Shown: in pieces, positions 35,265-49,500 of the stretch
Layout: each line of letters opens with the position of its first letter
Numbering within the stretch: the stretch's first letter is position 1
NCBI GenBank assembly: GCA_947650365.1
Contig: OX393550.1
Span: 97,723,924-97,787,923, forward strand
Length of the DNA: 64,000 nt
From: Chamaelirium japonicum
Taxonomy: Eukaryota; Streptophyta; Magnoliopsida; Liliales; Melanthiaceae
Direction: 5' to 3'
Notes under the pieces: model-generated
The model's input: the letters and a program-made list of their open reading frames with translations, nothing else
Told to the model about the DNA's origin: nothing
The model's database searches: none
Translations under genes and position numbers: made by a program

Positions 35265-35400
35265 GCCCGACTGTGTTATGGGCTAGGTATGGACTCGAAC
35301 ATTCAAGCTCGACTGTATTATGGGCCGGGTATGGACTCGAACATTCAAGCCCGACTGTGTTATGCCTATAGACAACCACTAGGCCAACCCGATGCCCGAA
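35265..35400 (-). mobile_element. tRNA-derived SINE head with duplicated box B
   Basis: On the minus strand, TGGCCTAGTGG (fits box A) precedes CAGTCGGGCTTGAATGTTCG with GTTCGAGTCC (box B). The box B segment, about 48 bp, occurs twice in tandem (plus-strand starts near 35270 and 35310), and a third partial unit follows. No cloverleaf folds, so it is not a functional tRNA. Confidence 0.5.
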
Positions 35401-36690
35401 CCGAGGGCTGAAATATATTTTTTATTTTATTATTTACAATGAATACATAGTTTTAAAAGAGCCACATTACAAATATCAATGCCTCGGACTTTAGGAGCAT
35501 TATCTCACATATATCCTTTTAATTTATATCATAACCAATGTTATTTTCATATTTTATTGTGTGATCAAGAGAAGAAAAAAATATTTAGCCATATATCGCG
35601 TTAGAAAATACTGAGCAGGCAAGACATATATGCTATAGGTGACCGATTAGAGGTAAGACTAACTTCCCATGTGCGTCCCGATATTCATCGTAAAAGTCAA
35701 CCTCGTTGAACAAAAACCCCGATTATGGCCAAATCAGCCATGGTGCCACCTCAACCAACGAGGGTGAACTAGGTCAGATCTCCCATAATACACATCTTGG
35801 AGATGGCCATATCCTAATCACCGTATGGGGTCATGATGTCACAGTTTGCGTGCGGTTACTACATAACTTGTGTTGTGTTACCCATTATCCAGAGAGCACG
35901 TCGCGTATCCTCTTCTAAACAATGCTCCCTTTTGTGGTGACACGTTGGTCACAACCAGAGATCATGGAGCACATCCCCAATCACTGGAGGAGATTGTGAC
36001 ACACTTAATGAAAAGCGGACAGTTACATAAGGTTGGAGAGACGTTAGCTGTCATGCCACGTTGATCACGTCACTAGTGCGTGATGGTAATATGATCGGTG
36101 TAACTGGTCCAGTTAGGATGCCACGCTCTCTCACATCCTACAAGAGAAGGCAAATGCTGCATGTGAAGGGTTCCAACTTATTTTAAAAATATCGTTCCAA
36201 TCTTTGCTCAAGCTATCTACATCTTCAACCTTCCCTTCCCTTATAACTCGATGACCGTAGGGTATGTGGCACCTCCGGAGCCAGGCGGCGACGTCGACCC
36301 GCAATGAGCGACGAGGTTATTTGTTCAGCAATCCTTTACCATTCCTTGGTGATCATGTCGGATCCGTAAGATCACCCACACCTATAATGCTTCTTTTATT
36401 AAATTCACAAGAAAGCATGGTTAATGTAATCACGGAGAAGGATGGAAGCATCCATTGGCCACAAACATGACGGGAACGATATGATCGAAGCTTCAAATAT
36501 GCATAGTCAAAGACGTTAAGACAAGAACATTACACAGTCAACTAAATATAGTCATGTTTAACAAAAATGACCCAAGTCCACACCAAGTAAAGTCAAGACG
36601 CTTTCAACTCTTCATACGAACATCACTTAACAATGCCCTAAGCAAGTCATGCTTCCTAAGGCCAAGGCAAGTATGTCATCGAGTTATCTG
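35401..36690. other. Spacer, nothing recognised
   Basis: Short open frames only, with no family signature or repeat boundary. The sequence is less AT-rich between 35640 and 36480, so an old decayed element is possible. Confidence 0.5.
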
Positions 36691-36696
36691 TCGGGG

Positions 36697-36856
36697 GATA
36701 GGGGAGTTGGCAGAGCAACCGATGCTTGAGTGAGGAGGTTGTGGGTTCGACTTTTCCAGCCTCGTCCGTGTAGGAAGGCCTTCGAGTGGGTAGGTGCGCA
36801 TCATCGGAGAGGCTAGTCTAAGCCCGAAGTAGGTCCATTGCTCGAAAGGTTTCTAG
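36697..36856 (+). mobile_element. tRNA-derived SINE, family 1, copy b
   Basis: TTGGCAGAGCAACCGATGC (box A) at 36707-36725, GTTGTGGGTTCGAC (box B) at about 36738-36751, then GCTAGTCTAAGCCCGAAGTA and TCGAAAGGTTTCTAGG. It is in the forward orientation and matches the 9028-9225 and 54422-54596 copies block by block. Confidence 0.65.
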
Positions 36857-37130
36857 GTCAACATGCGCTAATTCCGCACCCATTGGGTTCAGATTGGGCT
36901 AGGTCCGCTAGGACCCCCCGATTTGACTCCGATCGTAAGGCTCGTGAAAGACCACCATACCGCGAAGCCAGTTGTTTACTTTCAGCCCCAAATATCCAAA
37001 CCCTCGAGTCCATGAGAAACACGAAGCTTTGTTGGAGGGAAAACCGGCAAAAAAAGTGGGAAATTTTGTTCGCCCAAAAATCCAATCCCCTCTCGGAAAT
37101 TCAAAGAGCTCGAAACCCCCCTTGAAACCC

Positions 37131-37500
37131 TATTTATAAATATTTTTCTCTCTCCTCTCCCCCCTTCACCGTCCGAAGAGCAAGGAATTTAGACCTAAAT
37201 CCCCATCCTCCCTCCCCGTCGATCCGTTCGCCGCTCTCGATTCCGATCAGAACCCGCCGGGTTTCCCACTCTCAGCGGATTCGTCTGCGAGGTAAGCCGG
37301 ATTCACTCTTCGATCCGTCTTTTTTTTTTCCCCTTCGATTTCGTCTGTTCCATCGATTCTAGGCCTTGTATTTTTTTTTTTTGGCCAGATTTGATTGCGT
37401 CTTGCTGAACGGTGGCGCGGTCTTTCCTGTGATTCTGGAGTTTATTGCTGTTCGGTCCGTGGGGGAATTCTTGGATTAGGGTTTTTCACGGAGGATTGGG
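37131..37500 (+). promoter_or_regulatory. Core promoter, 5' UTR and 5' UTR intron of the IDM1-like gene
   Basis: TATTTATAAATATTT at 37131-37145 is a good TATA box, followed by a pyrimidine-rich CTCTCTCCTCTCC leader. A 5' UTR intron of 97 bp is supported by GAG|GTAAGC (donor 37292) and a T-rich tract ending TTGGCCAG (acceptor 37388). The ATG lies at 37501, 112 bp downstream. Leader introns of this kind are common in plant genes. Confidence 0.7.
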
Positions 37501-40500
37501 ATGTCAGCTGCCGTGGCGGCGGACGAGGAGAGGGACCTCGAGAGGAAGAGGGCCTCGCTGGGCGGGCCGAAGGTTTTCGAATCCAAGAAGGAGAAGAAGA
37601 GGAGGTTGATACTGAGCGATTCGGAGTCAGAGGAGGATTCCGTGTCTCCCTGCAGGGGGGCTGACCCCGGGGCTGAACAGAACGGGAGCTGCTCCGCGGA
37701 GAAAAGGAACGAGAAACTCAAAGAGTTATGGTCAGATAAAGAGGAGCATAAATCCGACAAGAAGAGGTCTTCGAGTTTGGATGTTAAGCGAAGGGAGGAA
37801 GACGGCACCACCGATGATACTGGCATTGATAAGAAGGTGGCTAACGAATTAGGATCAGATAAAGAGGAGCTTAAAAGCGACAAGAAGAGGTCTTTGAGTT
37901 CAGATGTTGTTAAGCAAAGGGGCGAAGACAGCACCGATGAAGCTGGCATCGATAAGAGGGTGGTTAAAGAATCAGGACCAGATGCAGAGGAGCCTAAATT
38001 CGACAAGAAGACATCTTTGAGTTCAGATGTTGTTAAGCAAAGGGAGGAAGACAGTACCGATGAAGCTGGCACCGATAAGAAGGTGGTTAAAGAATCAGGA
38101 TCCGATGCCGAGGAGCTTAAATTCGACAAGAAGACATCTTTGAGTCCTGTTAAGAAAAGGGAGGAAGGTGGCGCCGATGAGAATAAAGTTGCAGAGTTAG
38201 GGTCAGATAAGGTGGAGCTTAAATTCGACAAGATGGTTACGGGTTCAGATGTTGTTCAGCAAAGGGAGGAAGGTGGCACCAACGAGAAGAAAGTTGCAGA
38301 GTTTGGGTCACATAAGGGGGAGCTTAAATTCGACAAGATGGCTACGAGTTCAGATGATGTTGTTAAGCAAAGGGTCGAAGGCGGCACCAACGAGAAGGAA
38401 GTTATAGAAAGATCAGACGAGGAGGAGCTCAGATTTGACAGGAAAAAAGGGATGAGATCGGAGACTTTTAAGCTAATGGAGGAACCTGCAGAGTTAGGAT
38501 CACATAAGGAGGTGCCATACTATGAAAAGAGGTTTTCAAGATTAGATATGATTAGGCAATGGGAGGAAGCTGGCACCAGAAAGAAAAAATATACAGAGCT
38601 AGGATCAGATGAGGAGGAATTCAAATTTGACAAGAAGAAGGCTATGAGGTCAGATGTTGTCAAGCAAAGAGAGAAAGCTGCAGGGTTAGGATCATACAAG
38701 GAGCTAAAAGGCAACAAGAACAGGGCTACGAGGTTTGATACTATTAAGCAGTGGGAGGAAACTGACACCAACAAGAAGAAAGCTAAGAAAGCTAGAGAGC
38801 TAGGATCAGATAAGGAGGAGCTCAAATTTTATAGGAAGAGGGCTATGAGTTTAGATGTTGTTAAGCAAAGGGAGGAAGCTTCAGAGCTAGGATCAGATAA
38901 CGAGGAGCTTAAATTTGACAAGAAGAGGTCTCTGAGTTCAGCTGCTGTTAAACAAAGGGAGGAAGATGGCACTGACAAGAGGAAAGTTTCCAAAAGACCA
39001 GATAAGGAGGAGCTCAAATTTGACAAGACTAAGGGTATGAGATCAGATGCTGTTATGCAAAGGGACGTAGACTTAGGATCGGAGCTCAAAGTTGACAAGC
39101 AGAAAGCTATGGAAGCAGATATTTTAAAGCAAAGAAAGGAAGCTTGCATCAGGAAGATGAGAGTTACAGAGCCGGGGTTAGACAGTAAAACAGACAGAAA
39201 GAGAAGTAGAGAAACACCTGATGCTGAAATCAGTCGGAAGAAATTTAAAACAGAGTCCTTGAAAGTTGGGCGAGATCAACCCAAGGGAATCGACGAGAAG
39301 AAGATGAAAGCAGGTTCTCTTAATCTTTCAGACAGAAGAACAGATGGCCTGAACACGAAGAACTCACAGGCTAAATTGGACAAGCCCACCAAGTTAGGAG
39401 CCGAAGAAGGTAAGCTTATGGAACGCTCAGGTGAGAGATCTATTCAGAAGTTGAATGATAGCAGCGCTCGTTCTGTTCTTGTCAAAAGGGTGGAGCCTAG
39501 CAGTTCCCGACACAAAGATGTCAGGGTGCAAGGTAAAGGTGGTACAGTTTTACCAAGTAATGAGAAGGTGGATGGGATTGAGAAAGTCCATATTTGCAAG
39601 GAAGGTGAAGAACAAAGGAAACCTTCAACTCCCTCTACTACTGGTAATCATAGATCGGTGAAGCAATCCTCTCGTTCTGGTGGAAAACAACTTGTTGAGA
39701 AACCCAGTTCCATTGTTGCTTCTGGTAAAAGACAGTTGAATATGAAGAAACTTTCTTCATCTGAAAAGCACAAATCCCACGAGGCAAATACAGAGACGGA
39801 AGCTAAAATTCCTATAGCAGATAAGCACAAATCTCTTAAGGGAAAGACAGACCTGAAATCGAGTGGCAAGCCTGATCCTGTGGTCAAAGGAAAGAGTGTA
39901 TCCACTTTAGAAAGCACTCTTCTTTCGACCAAGCAGAAGATGGAAGATGCAGGAGAGGGTCGGGCAACTGTTATTCGGAAAATAAGAGAGCAGATAAAAG
40001 ATACACTCTTGAGTGCCGGTTGGAAAATCGATTTAAGGCCCAGGAGAGGCAGAGATTATGAAGATCAAGTGTACGTGCCTCCAACTGGAGGAGGGGGTTA
40101 CTGGTCAATCACAAAGGCATATGCTGTGTTTCAAAACCATTTAGATAATGCACGTGATGACAAGAGCAAAAATTCTTCCAAGATGTCTACTGAGAGTGAT
40201 CATAACGCCATACCGACAGAGGTCCTGAATATGCTGAAGAGGAAAGTGGTCAATAAGAGGAGGAGGAGGATAGAAGATGATGAAACTCAAGGCAGCAGAA
40301 GTAAAAAGGCAAAGGGAGCCACCAAAATGAAGGGCCCTAAAACTAAAAGTAAGGAGAAGACTGGTGGAGTTAGAGGGAGAAAAAAGCTACACAGCGGTGT
40401 GGGTTCAAATGCTAAAGGCATCAGTTCCACAGTTCAGAACCTACGCAGTGTTTCGGTAAAAAGCAAGAAAAGCCAAAGAGGATGCGCTTTGTTGGTTCGC

Positions 40501-43500
40501 GATGCTAACCAACAGGCAGACAGTGAGTATGGTGATTATGTTCCATATATTTGGAAACGGACGGTTCTGTCATGGATGATAGATTTGGGTGTTGTTCCTT
40601 CTAATGGAAAAGTGAAGTATATGAATAAGAAACAAACACGTACGATGCTTGAAGGGAGAATAACAAGAGATGGAATTAACTGCAGCTGCTGCAGTAAAGT
40701 CCTTACCGTCTCAAAGTTTGAGATTCATGCTGGTAGCAAACTGCATCAACCATATGAAAATATATTTGTACAGGAGTCAGGGCTATCTCTTTTGCAGTGC
40801 CAACTAAATGCATGGGAGAAGCAGGAGTCTGAACGACAAGGCTTTTCCACTGTAGACATTGAGGGTGAAGACCAGAATGACGATACATGCGGCATCTGTG
40901 GGGATGGGGGTGACTTGATCTGCTGTGACGGCTGCCCTTCAACTTTTCATCAGAGCTGCTTGGGCATCGAGGTATGTGAATTCCGTTCTTCTCGTGCATG
41001 TTGACCACTTACTATATCATCGACTTCAAAGAGTGATGAAGTTTAGATATATAAAGAATCTGTTATGGTATTTAATATAGGTTTTCTTACAAATCAACCC
41101 TTCATTTATAGATAAACCCCTATAAAGTGGTATTTACATATAAACCCATCAATTCATTCAAATATTACATATTGATCCTTGCGGTTAGTTGATATCCAAA
41201 ACGAGAGAATATTTTTGATTTAATTCTTAATATTTTATCTAAACTCTGTAAATACCCCTCCAATGTGAGGATTCTTTGGATTAGGTCCAAGTTAGATTCT
41301 GGTTATGTCTTGTTTGTTTTGAGTTAAGTCCATGTTCAATAAAGATATGTCAATTTAAGTAATTAAAACCATGGGTAAATTGGTTCTTCCGCTTTAGATT
41401 AATGAAATAATAGTTGAATGAAGAAGTATTTCGGAAATAATCTTTTATTTTGGGTGCCAACTAACTGTAGGGATCAATATGTAAATATTGAATGATTTAA
41501 GGGGTTTATATGTAACTATTGACTTTATAGGGTTTTATGTGTAAATAGAGAAGATTTCAGGGGTCAATTTGTAAAAAAACCCTTTAATTTATTGTTCTTT
41601 TTGCCTCGGAGTCTAGTTAGTGGGTGGGGAAAAGGAGATGTGGGGGGTGGGCTTGGGAATGATATCGATTGTTTCTAATTTGCTGTTGAAAGGGACTGGG
41701 AGGCAGGAAGAGTGATATATACTGAGGAAAGATAATGAAGAGAAGTGAAATAACGCACCATTTTCCCTTTTGGTTCCACTTGATGAAAAAAAAAACTAGA
41801 TACCCCTTTTGGCCTCTTAATACGATGTTTCTTCATTACACTTGATGAAAAAACTCTCTTTGCAGGAGCTTCCGCCTGGAGATTGGCATTGTGCATATTG
41901 TACGTGCAGATATTGTAGGGTATTCTCTGAACATTCTACTCAGGGAAGCGGTGTAGCTGTTTCTCCATTACTTTCTTGTTTCCAGTGCGAGGAGAAATGT
42001 ATGCTCTTTTGGTGTTGTACTAATTATTTGTATCATGAATTTAATTTCCTACTTGATATGATGCAAAAAATGATGAACTTTTGTTGGTAACTTTTGTAGA
42101 TCACCAAGAGTGTATTCCCGAGGCAGATGCTATTTCTATTAGTTCTAATAATTCGCATGTTTCGTTTTGTGGACGGAGTTGTAGAAAGGTATGACTGCTA
42201 TCCTTGGCTTCTTGATGCAGCAGCTGTACTAGTTTAGTCACTTCAGTTGATTTATGGCCATCGTGAACTGTGCATGCTTCAAAAATCAAGGACAAAAAGA
42301 TATAAATTCAACATCATGATAAGTATAGTTCGTACTTCAGTTACTATTTATGTGCTAGATGCAAACTTGATTTAGCTTATTCCTATACTACCTTCTAATT
42401 CTGTAGTAAGTACTGCAATTACCTTTTGAATCTTTGATAAGAGGCATCGAGTAGATGAACTTGTTGACTGTTTGTTTTCTTGAATTTTTTTTCCTTGAAT
42501 AGCGGAGTTTACTTTCTGCAATCTACTGCATTCAGTTGAAATGTATGGCACAATATTCGGGAGAAAGACTGCATGCTTACATATTTGAGCTTCATGAAAA
42601 AAAAAACTAAGAATATGTTGATACAGTTACATGGTTCGACTACGAGAAGGATCGAGTATCGAGATCTTTTAAATTGGAGAGGAATATATATACTTTATAC
42701 TAAGACGAGCGCCTCGTGAGTTCGGATCCTCTATGGTTCGTGCCTGTAGGGATCAGATATGTCCTCATCGCAACCGTTGGGGCCGAATGCGATTCACAAG
42801 ATGTGCCCTTGGTTAATAGGCTTCGGAATTGTGCCACGCCTGCGAGGAAGAAAAAAAAAGGCAACGGTGCATGACCCGTTTGCAACAGGATCATCTCTTG
42901 TAGTCTGGTCTACACACTGCGTGTGTGTCTTGAGCGGTATCACAAGTGTCCTCTGTAGCTGGATCATCTCTTGTGTTTTGTTATGCGCGCCACGTGGGCG
43001 ACTCGAGTGGCATCTTAGCCGTCCTCTGCTGCAGGATCATCTCTTGTGGTACGGTATGCACGCCACGTGTGCGACTTGGGCCATCAGGAACTGGGCAGAT
43101 TAGTAACTAGTTTGAACTAAAAGAGGTCCCTATAGAGCATCTTATCCAATAGGGGAAAGATCGAGTATGGGTACTCTAAAAATGAGGTATCCTGGTCTCA
43201 TAGCCTTAGTTATTTTGTCTTCCAAAGAGCTTCCTCTGCCCTTCAGCTGTCTGATTTCTGCCATTAATTGATCATCCATATTGGTGGGATGATGTTAAGA
43301 TAATGTTTCTGAAGCTTCTTTGATTGCGGCACTTTTTTGTTCCCCAAACATCATGCATCCAGTAGAAAAGGGTCCTTTGGAAAAGTAATATATAAAATTG
43401 CAACAAGCATCTTATGTAACTCAATGCTGTGCCTTTACCTTGTACCACCTGAAAGCTAAGATTCGGATTCAGTAATAGTAGATTACCGCCATTCATTTTG

Positions 43501-46500
43501 AAGTCACTAAATTTCATCGGCTTATATATTCTTTTCTAAGTTATGTTTGCACCATAACTCATTACTTTTTTCTTCGGCTTTTGTTTATCAAGTCGATATT
43601 TCATTTTGTCTTTGTGGGGTAAAGAAGGGAAAAGGGGCAACTAATTTTTTTATATTGAACAAACAGTTGAAAGGACAAGCATGATTCACATGAAAATAAC
43701 TTTTCCTAACCGATGATTTATAATACTTGTTCGGTCGCCAGCTGCATAAAACATTGATAGTGAAGACATCAAAGTACAACTAATTAGAATACAATTAAGG
43801 ATGTAAATTCTTTTAATGAAGAACAATTTAGAGCTTAAAATGGCACAAATCTCTGAGCCACATAATGTTATTGTTCAATATCGATGATTGGTGTTACTTA
43901 AGCATGAGAATTGATAAATTGTTCCATGTTTTATGTGGAAAATTGTAAATATTAGTTCTTGTGGATGTGTTAGAGATGTATATGGATGTATTTTTTTTAA
44001 AATTTTTCTCTTGTGAGGGGGTACACTCACCTTGTTGGTGACCAGACTCTCACTTGAGTCACTTCCTTATATATATATCTTGAGCTAGCCTAATGAGCTG
44101 ACGAGGTTCATTTGGCTCTTATCATGTTACATGGTATTAGAGTGAAGGTTGAAAGTGGTGGCGCTTCATCCCCGCCTTCCCTCTTTTAGCTCCATCATTG
44201 GAGTTAGGGTTGATCCTCTTTCCATCTTACCTATCTTCTTTTTGAGCTCTCTTCAATCCAAGGTTTTACCCAAGCTTCATCATCCACATTGAAGCCTTGG
44301 TCAAATCCTCGACATCGAAGCTCTCTCTTCATGTCTGTTAGCTCTCCTTTGGTGCTTTGGACCTTCACCGATGCCGATTGGGTTGGTGATCCTCATGATC
44401 GTTGGTTGATATAGGGTTTCATATATCCTTGGAGACTTTTCCATATCTTCGCAGAGTAAGAAACAACCTATTTCTCTCGTTCCAGCATTGACACAAAGTA
44501 TTATGGTACATATGACACTTCTACCGAGATCATATGGATTAGACGTCTTCTTCATGACTTGGGGGTTGAGTTTCTTCTTTCCATGTCTCTCCACTGTGAC
44601 AATTGGAGTAACGTCAAGGTAGCTAGCCATCCAGTTTTTCATGAGCGAACGAAGCACATTGAGATTGTCTGTCACTTCGTTCGTCATCACGCTCTCTCTG
44701 ATACCATCACTCTGCCCCATGTCCTTTAGAATCTTTAGATGCTTAGGTTGCAAACCTATTCATTAATTTGCATGCACAACTCCGTTTTACTCTCTGGTTT
44801 GCACGACTTGGGGGTTGAGTCTTCTCTTCCCATGCATCTCCACTGTGACAATCGGAGTACCATCAAGATAGCTAGCCATTCGGTTTTTCATGAGTGAACA
44901 AAACACATCGAGATTGTCTGTCACTCAGTCATCACACTTTATCTGGCACCATCACCTTGCCCCATGTATCTTTAGTTGCTCAGATTGCAGACCTATTCAC
45001 TAAATTGCATGCACAACTTTGTTTTTACTTTCTGGTTCGCAAACTCTTGATTTATGATCCACCGTGAGCATTGTTGTCAAGTGCGACCACATATGCGATT
45101 GTGCGGTCCCAGATGCGAAAGTAGACAAGTATTTGGGTTGTGCGAAGACCTCACATGTGGATAGAAGCCTGTGCGGCCGCATATATCTTATGCGGTGTCA
45201 CAATGTAGTTGTGCGACCACACAATTAGCTGGAGGTTGAAGAGGTGTGCAGACGGCACAAGTGTATAGGAGTCTGTGTGGACGCATAATAAAAATCACAT
45301 AATCGGAATGTGCGATCGCACAATCGAATATGCGATCAACTCATGCTGAGTTGTGTGGCCGCACATTCCACTTTATAACATTGACCATGAGTTTGAGAGA
45401 CAAGGATATGTGTTTGTATGTTAGAGATGTGTATGTATTTGTGTCTTTTTTGTTAGTTTTTTTTTTGTGAGGGTTTTGGCCTCCATTTGGATTTAACTTT
45501 GTTATGAGATATCTAAGGAGTCTTTTATTCATTTTTGTTGAAAATTTGAGTCCAATCCCTTGTACCTTGATTTACTTGTAATTACAAGTTATTGAGTTTA
45601 AATGGCATAATTAACATGGTAGGTCTACCTGCCAACTGGGTTTTTAGGTTTCTTAGCATGCCTCAGCGTGCATAGTTCCCTTTGTCAGGTTTTCAACATC
45701 AATCTTAGAAGGCTGATGTTAGGTTGATAGCCGTTTGATATATCCTTTTCAATCTTCCTTTTAGTTGATCCCATCTTGATGGGATAAACACTTGGTTAAT
45801 GATTAATGATGATATGTAATTACATGTTATTGCATTTGCTTAGAAGTGTTTTCATGTAGTTGAGCCAGTTTTTTGGACGAGTCTGTTTATAATTGGCCTA
45901 TTAAATCACTAGATACTAGTGAGGATTACGTTTGGCATCTTGCCTCATAAGTGGCATACCTAATTGAAAACAAGCCCCAATACGGGGCACACTGCCTGCA
46001 GGTAAGATTTTGACCCTCAGAACCTCCTCATTTATTTTCTTCTCTCTTCTTCCTTGCTTTTCTTCTCTTTTGATTTAGTTCTTGTGTTCCTAAATCCATT
46101 TGATGATTGGTAGGTTATGGACAGGTTTTGGTGCAAATGCAATACATGTCACATTAATCTTCCCTTTAAGGCCTGACATAACATGTTTCGTGTAGTATGA
46201 GGTTTTAAGTCACTGCATGTTATCATAGCATCTGTGAGTTTGATACTGCTCCCGTTCTCCCTCTCTACTGTTAATTCCCTCTTTGTCCATGCGGAAAGAT
46301 AGGTCCATATTTGAAATGAAAAATAGTCTCATCTTTTTGTTTGAGCGCTATGCACATGCATACTTTGATAGATCTCATTGTGTTTTGAGCCTTCTTTTCT
46401 TGTTAGAGACATGGCTGCATACTATGCTGGCCCAAGTTCAAGGATTGACTTGTGTGTGAAGGTTTAAACTAGTGTTTGTATGTTGCCCTCACCCTCAGCT

Positions 46501-49500
46501 TTCATGGTGCCCTCACCCTCAGGTTTCAGGTGTTTATGTATTGTTGTTGGTTACTTAGGTGATTGTGTCTTTGAGGCTTTTGGTTATAGAAAATAGTTGC
46601 CTGTTTGTATTTGCTGATTTATTTCTGCAAATATGTAATTAATACTGAATTGTGCATTAGGGGTTTCTATTCCTTATGTTTAATTAGAAACTAATCTACA
46701 TGTATTCTTGAAAGTGGAAGTAAAGTAGCTATCGTATTTTTCTCAACCCCTAGTGTGAGATTAAAATAAAATAGACGAGGATGGCCATTTAATTACTTGG
46801 TAAAAGGAACAACAAAACTCCAATTTGATTTTTCTCAACACATAAGAAGCACGGAAAATAATTTATAATCTGATGAAAAAATTTCCTTGCACAAAAAATA
46901 TGTTGCAAAGGATCACTTCAAAACATCCAAAGTTTCTCCTTGGCCATGAAGGTTTAAAGATAAAGATTTTTAAAGGGAATATCACTGTGTATTTATACTC
47001 TATGATGCTATAACTTTGTTTTTTTTTTTTTTTTTGAGGAATTCCTCTCCGAGGGGGAGAGGATGGGGTTAAGCCATAGCCCAAGTTATATTATTAATAA
47101 GAAAAAGAAAGTTACAAAATACAGATGAAAGAGCTAACCTCCTTGGAGATTAGCTCTTGTCTTATGGAGAGACAAGTTATAACTTTGTAGAAATGATCAA
47201 AGCCTTGTCTTATGGAGAGACAAGGGGTCCTACAAGCAATACACAAGCAGTGTTAATTATCCTGTTTGATTGCAAGATATACTGTTCATGTAATCAGTAT
47301 AACAAAGATCTAGTTTCTATATGTTTTAATTTTCTGTTTTTTGAGTTTAGGTTTGCCAGTTATGTTTACAGCCTTCAAATTGTTTTGTTTTCATGCTAGT
47401 GAATAGCTTAGCAGAATTTTAAGTCACGGAGCTAAGGTTAATGGAACCAGAAATATAATATTTCCTTGGTTTACCGTTTAGCATAGTAAATCTTGAGTTG
47501 ATAAATCTGAATGGCAGCACTATTTACTAATTCATTGATTAGAACAAGGTGTAAATAACCTTTGCAAGCAATCAAAGGCGTATAGTTCTTTAATTACTAA
47601 AACCAAGGTGACAATGCATATATTGTTTACATTAAAATTGGTTTCATGATATTTGTCCAATGCAATGTTCATATTCTTCTTGGCATTATTTTTGCTTTTA
47701 TGTTTTTACATTAGATATCTGCATTCTGTATTTTATGATTTTGAGGTAGGTTATGATAGTATGTTTGTAAGAAATGAGTGATTTTTGCACTTCACTATAA
47801 CATAGTTGAATCTGGTTCAAATTTTTTCCCAAGCATTTATAATTTGGATTGGATCTTGGACTCTACGCCTGTCTTTTCCTTCTGCGACAAGAACTGCTTC
47901 ATTCTTTCTGATGTCACTATAATGAACATGGTTTTTGCATTATGTCTGCAGGTATTCAGAAAATTGCAGAAGCTTCTTGGCACCAAGAATGACTTGGAAG
48001 CAGGATTTTCATGGCGTCTTATTCGTCGTCTCCATGAAGATTTACCTAGGCCTTCATGTGCGCTACCTCAAAGGGCTGAATGCAATGCCAATATTGCTGT
48101 TGCACTTGCAGTTATGGATGAGTGTTTTTTACCCATTATTGACCCGAGAACCGGCATTAACCTGATTCACAATGTTGTCTATAACTGCGGGTAAGCATCG
48201 GTTCCACTCGGCCAAAGAGAACCAAATCAGTTTAGTATGCCTGTCTTAAATATTGCACTCAACATCCATTTCTTATTAACCAAAACAGTTTAGTATGCCA
48301 ATCTTAAAGATACGAGGATCTAAGAAAATGACTTTATATTTTGTAAACCTAGCTTTTGATCCGTCAATGGCTTTGATTCCTTTTTGACGTCAAGAGGTAT
48401 TGTTTTATACAGGGCTGACAATGTCGGACCCGACACGGCAGACCCGACACGACGTTAGTCTGTCTGGGTCAGGGCTAAACGGGTTCGGGTCGTAAGCGGG
48501 TCGACATGATAGACCTGTTTAATAAACGGGTCGGGTTTGGGTTTAGGGTGTGGACACAGTAGACCCGGGAAGACCCATTTAGTATTCAACGGGTCGTGTC
48601 GGGTCGGGTCTACCCGCAATCCGATACTGTAATATATAATGCCAGCGGGTCTTTCGGGTCAGGTCGGGTCGAGTCGGATTGGGTCAACTGAATAGACCCG
48701 GGTGGTAAACGGGTCTTACCGGGTCTACCCGTTTATTAGCGGGTCGGGTACGGGTTTAGGATCTAGACACGATTAGTTAAACGGGTTGGGTTCGGGTCTA
48801 GGGGTTTTGGACACGAAACTAGACACGACACGAACCTGACACGACACGACCCATTGCCACCCCTAGTTTTATACCTCAATATTTTTTTTTAAAATAAAGT
48901 AGGATATTATTTGAATTTTAGCACCTTTGAAGATTTATAAGTTGAATTTTATTACTGGATATAAATAACTAGTCAATTATATATTGGTTTATAGGGCAAC
49001 TCCCGGTAAATAATAACATTACCTGCGTTACCTCACCACTGATTAGTTGCAGGCTTGCAGCCAAGTATGCCAGGGGTATCCAATGGTACAGTCGGGGCGG
49101 GTCATACAAGTATGAGATGTTGTTGTTGTTTAGGAACAAGAACAATTTAATTATTCTTCTTTGCATTTTATAATGATTAATATATATTTTAATATGCATA
49201 CTACATGAGTAATAATTGACTTCATCAAATGTAGCTATCAAACTAAGGGATGAAACGGGTTTCTTGTTTGTATATATATAATAAAAGTTATTTTTGAAGT
49301 AAGCTATATACTTGTCGTTTAAAATGTGTTCCAATAAACATATTTCGAAATTAGTGTCTTCTATAACTATAAATTAGTTTCTTTTATTGACATTTTTTAT
49401 TATCCTTCCATCAGTCTCAATGAAGCATAGTAACAAAGTTTGGCGTTTTTTTTTTTAAAACGTGTTTAAAACGTGACTTAATGAGCAGCCGATTTGTTAT

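Noticed and set aside
42888..43085. CRISPR-like direct repeats
   Set aside because: Eukaryotic intron, 73-bp head-to-tail units with no unique spacers.
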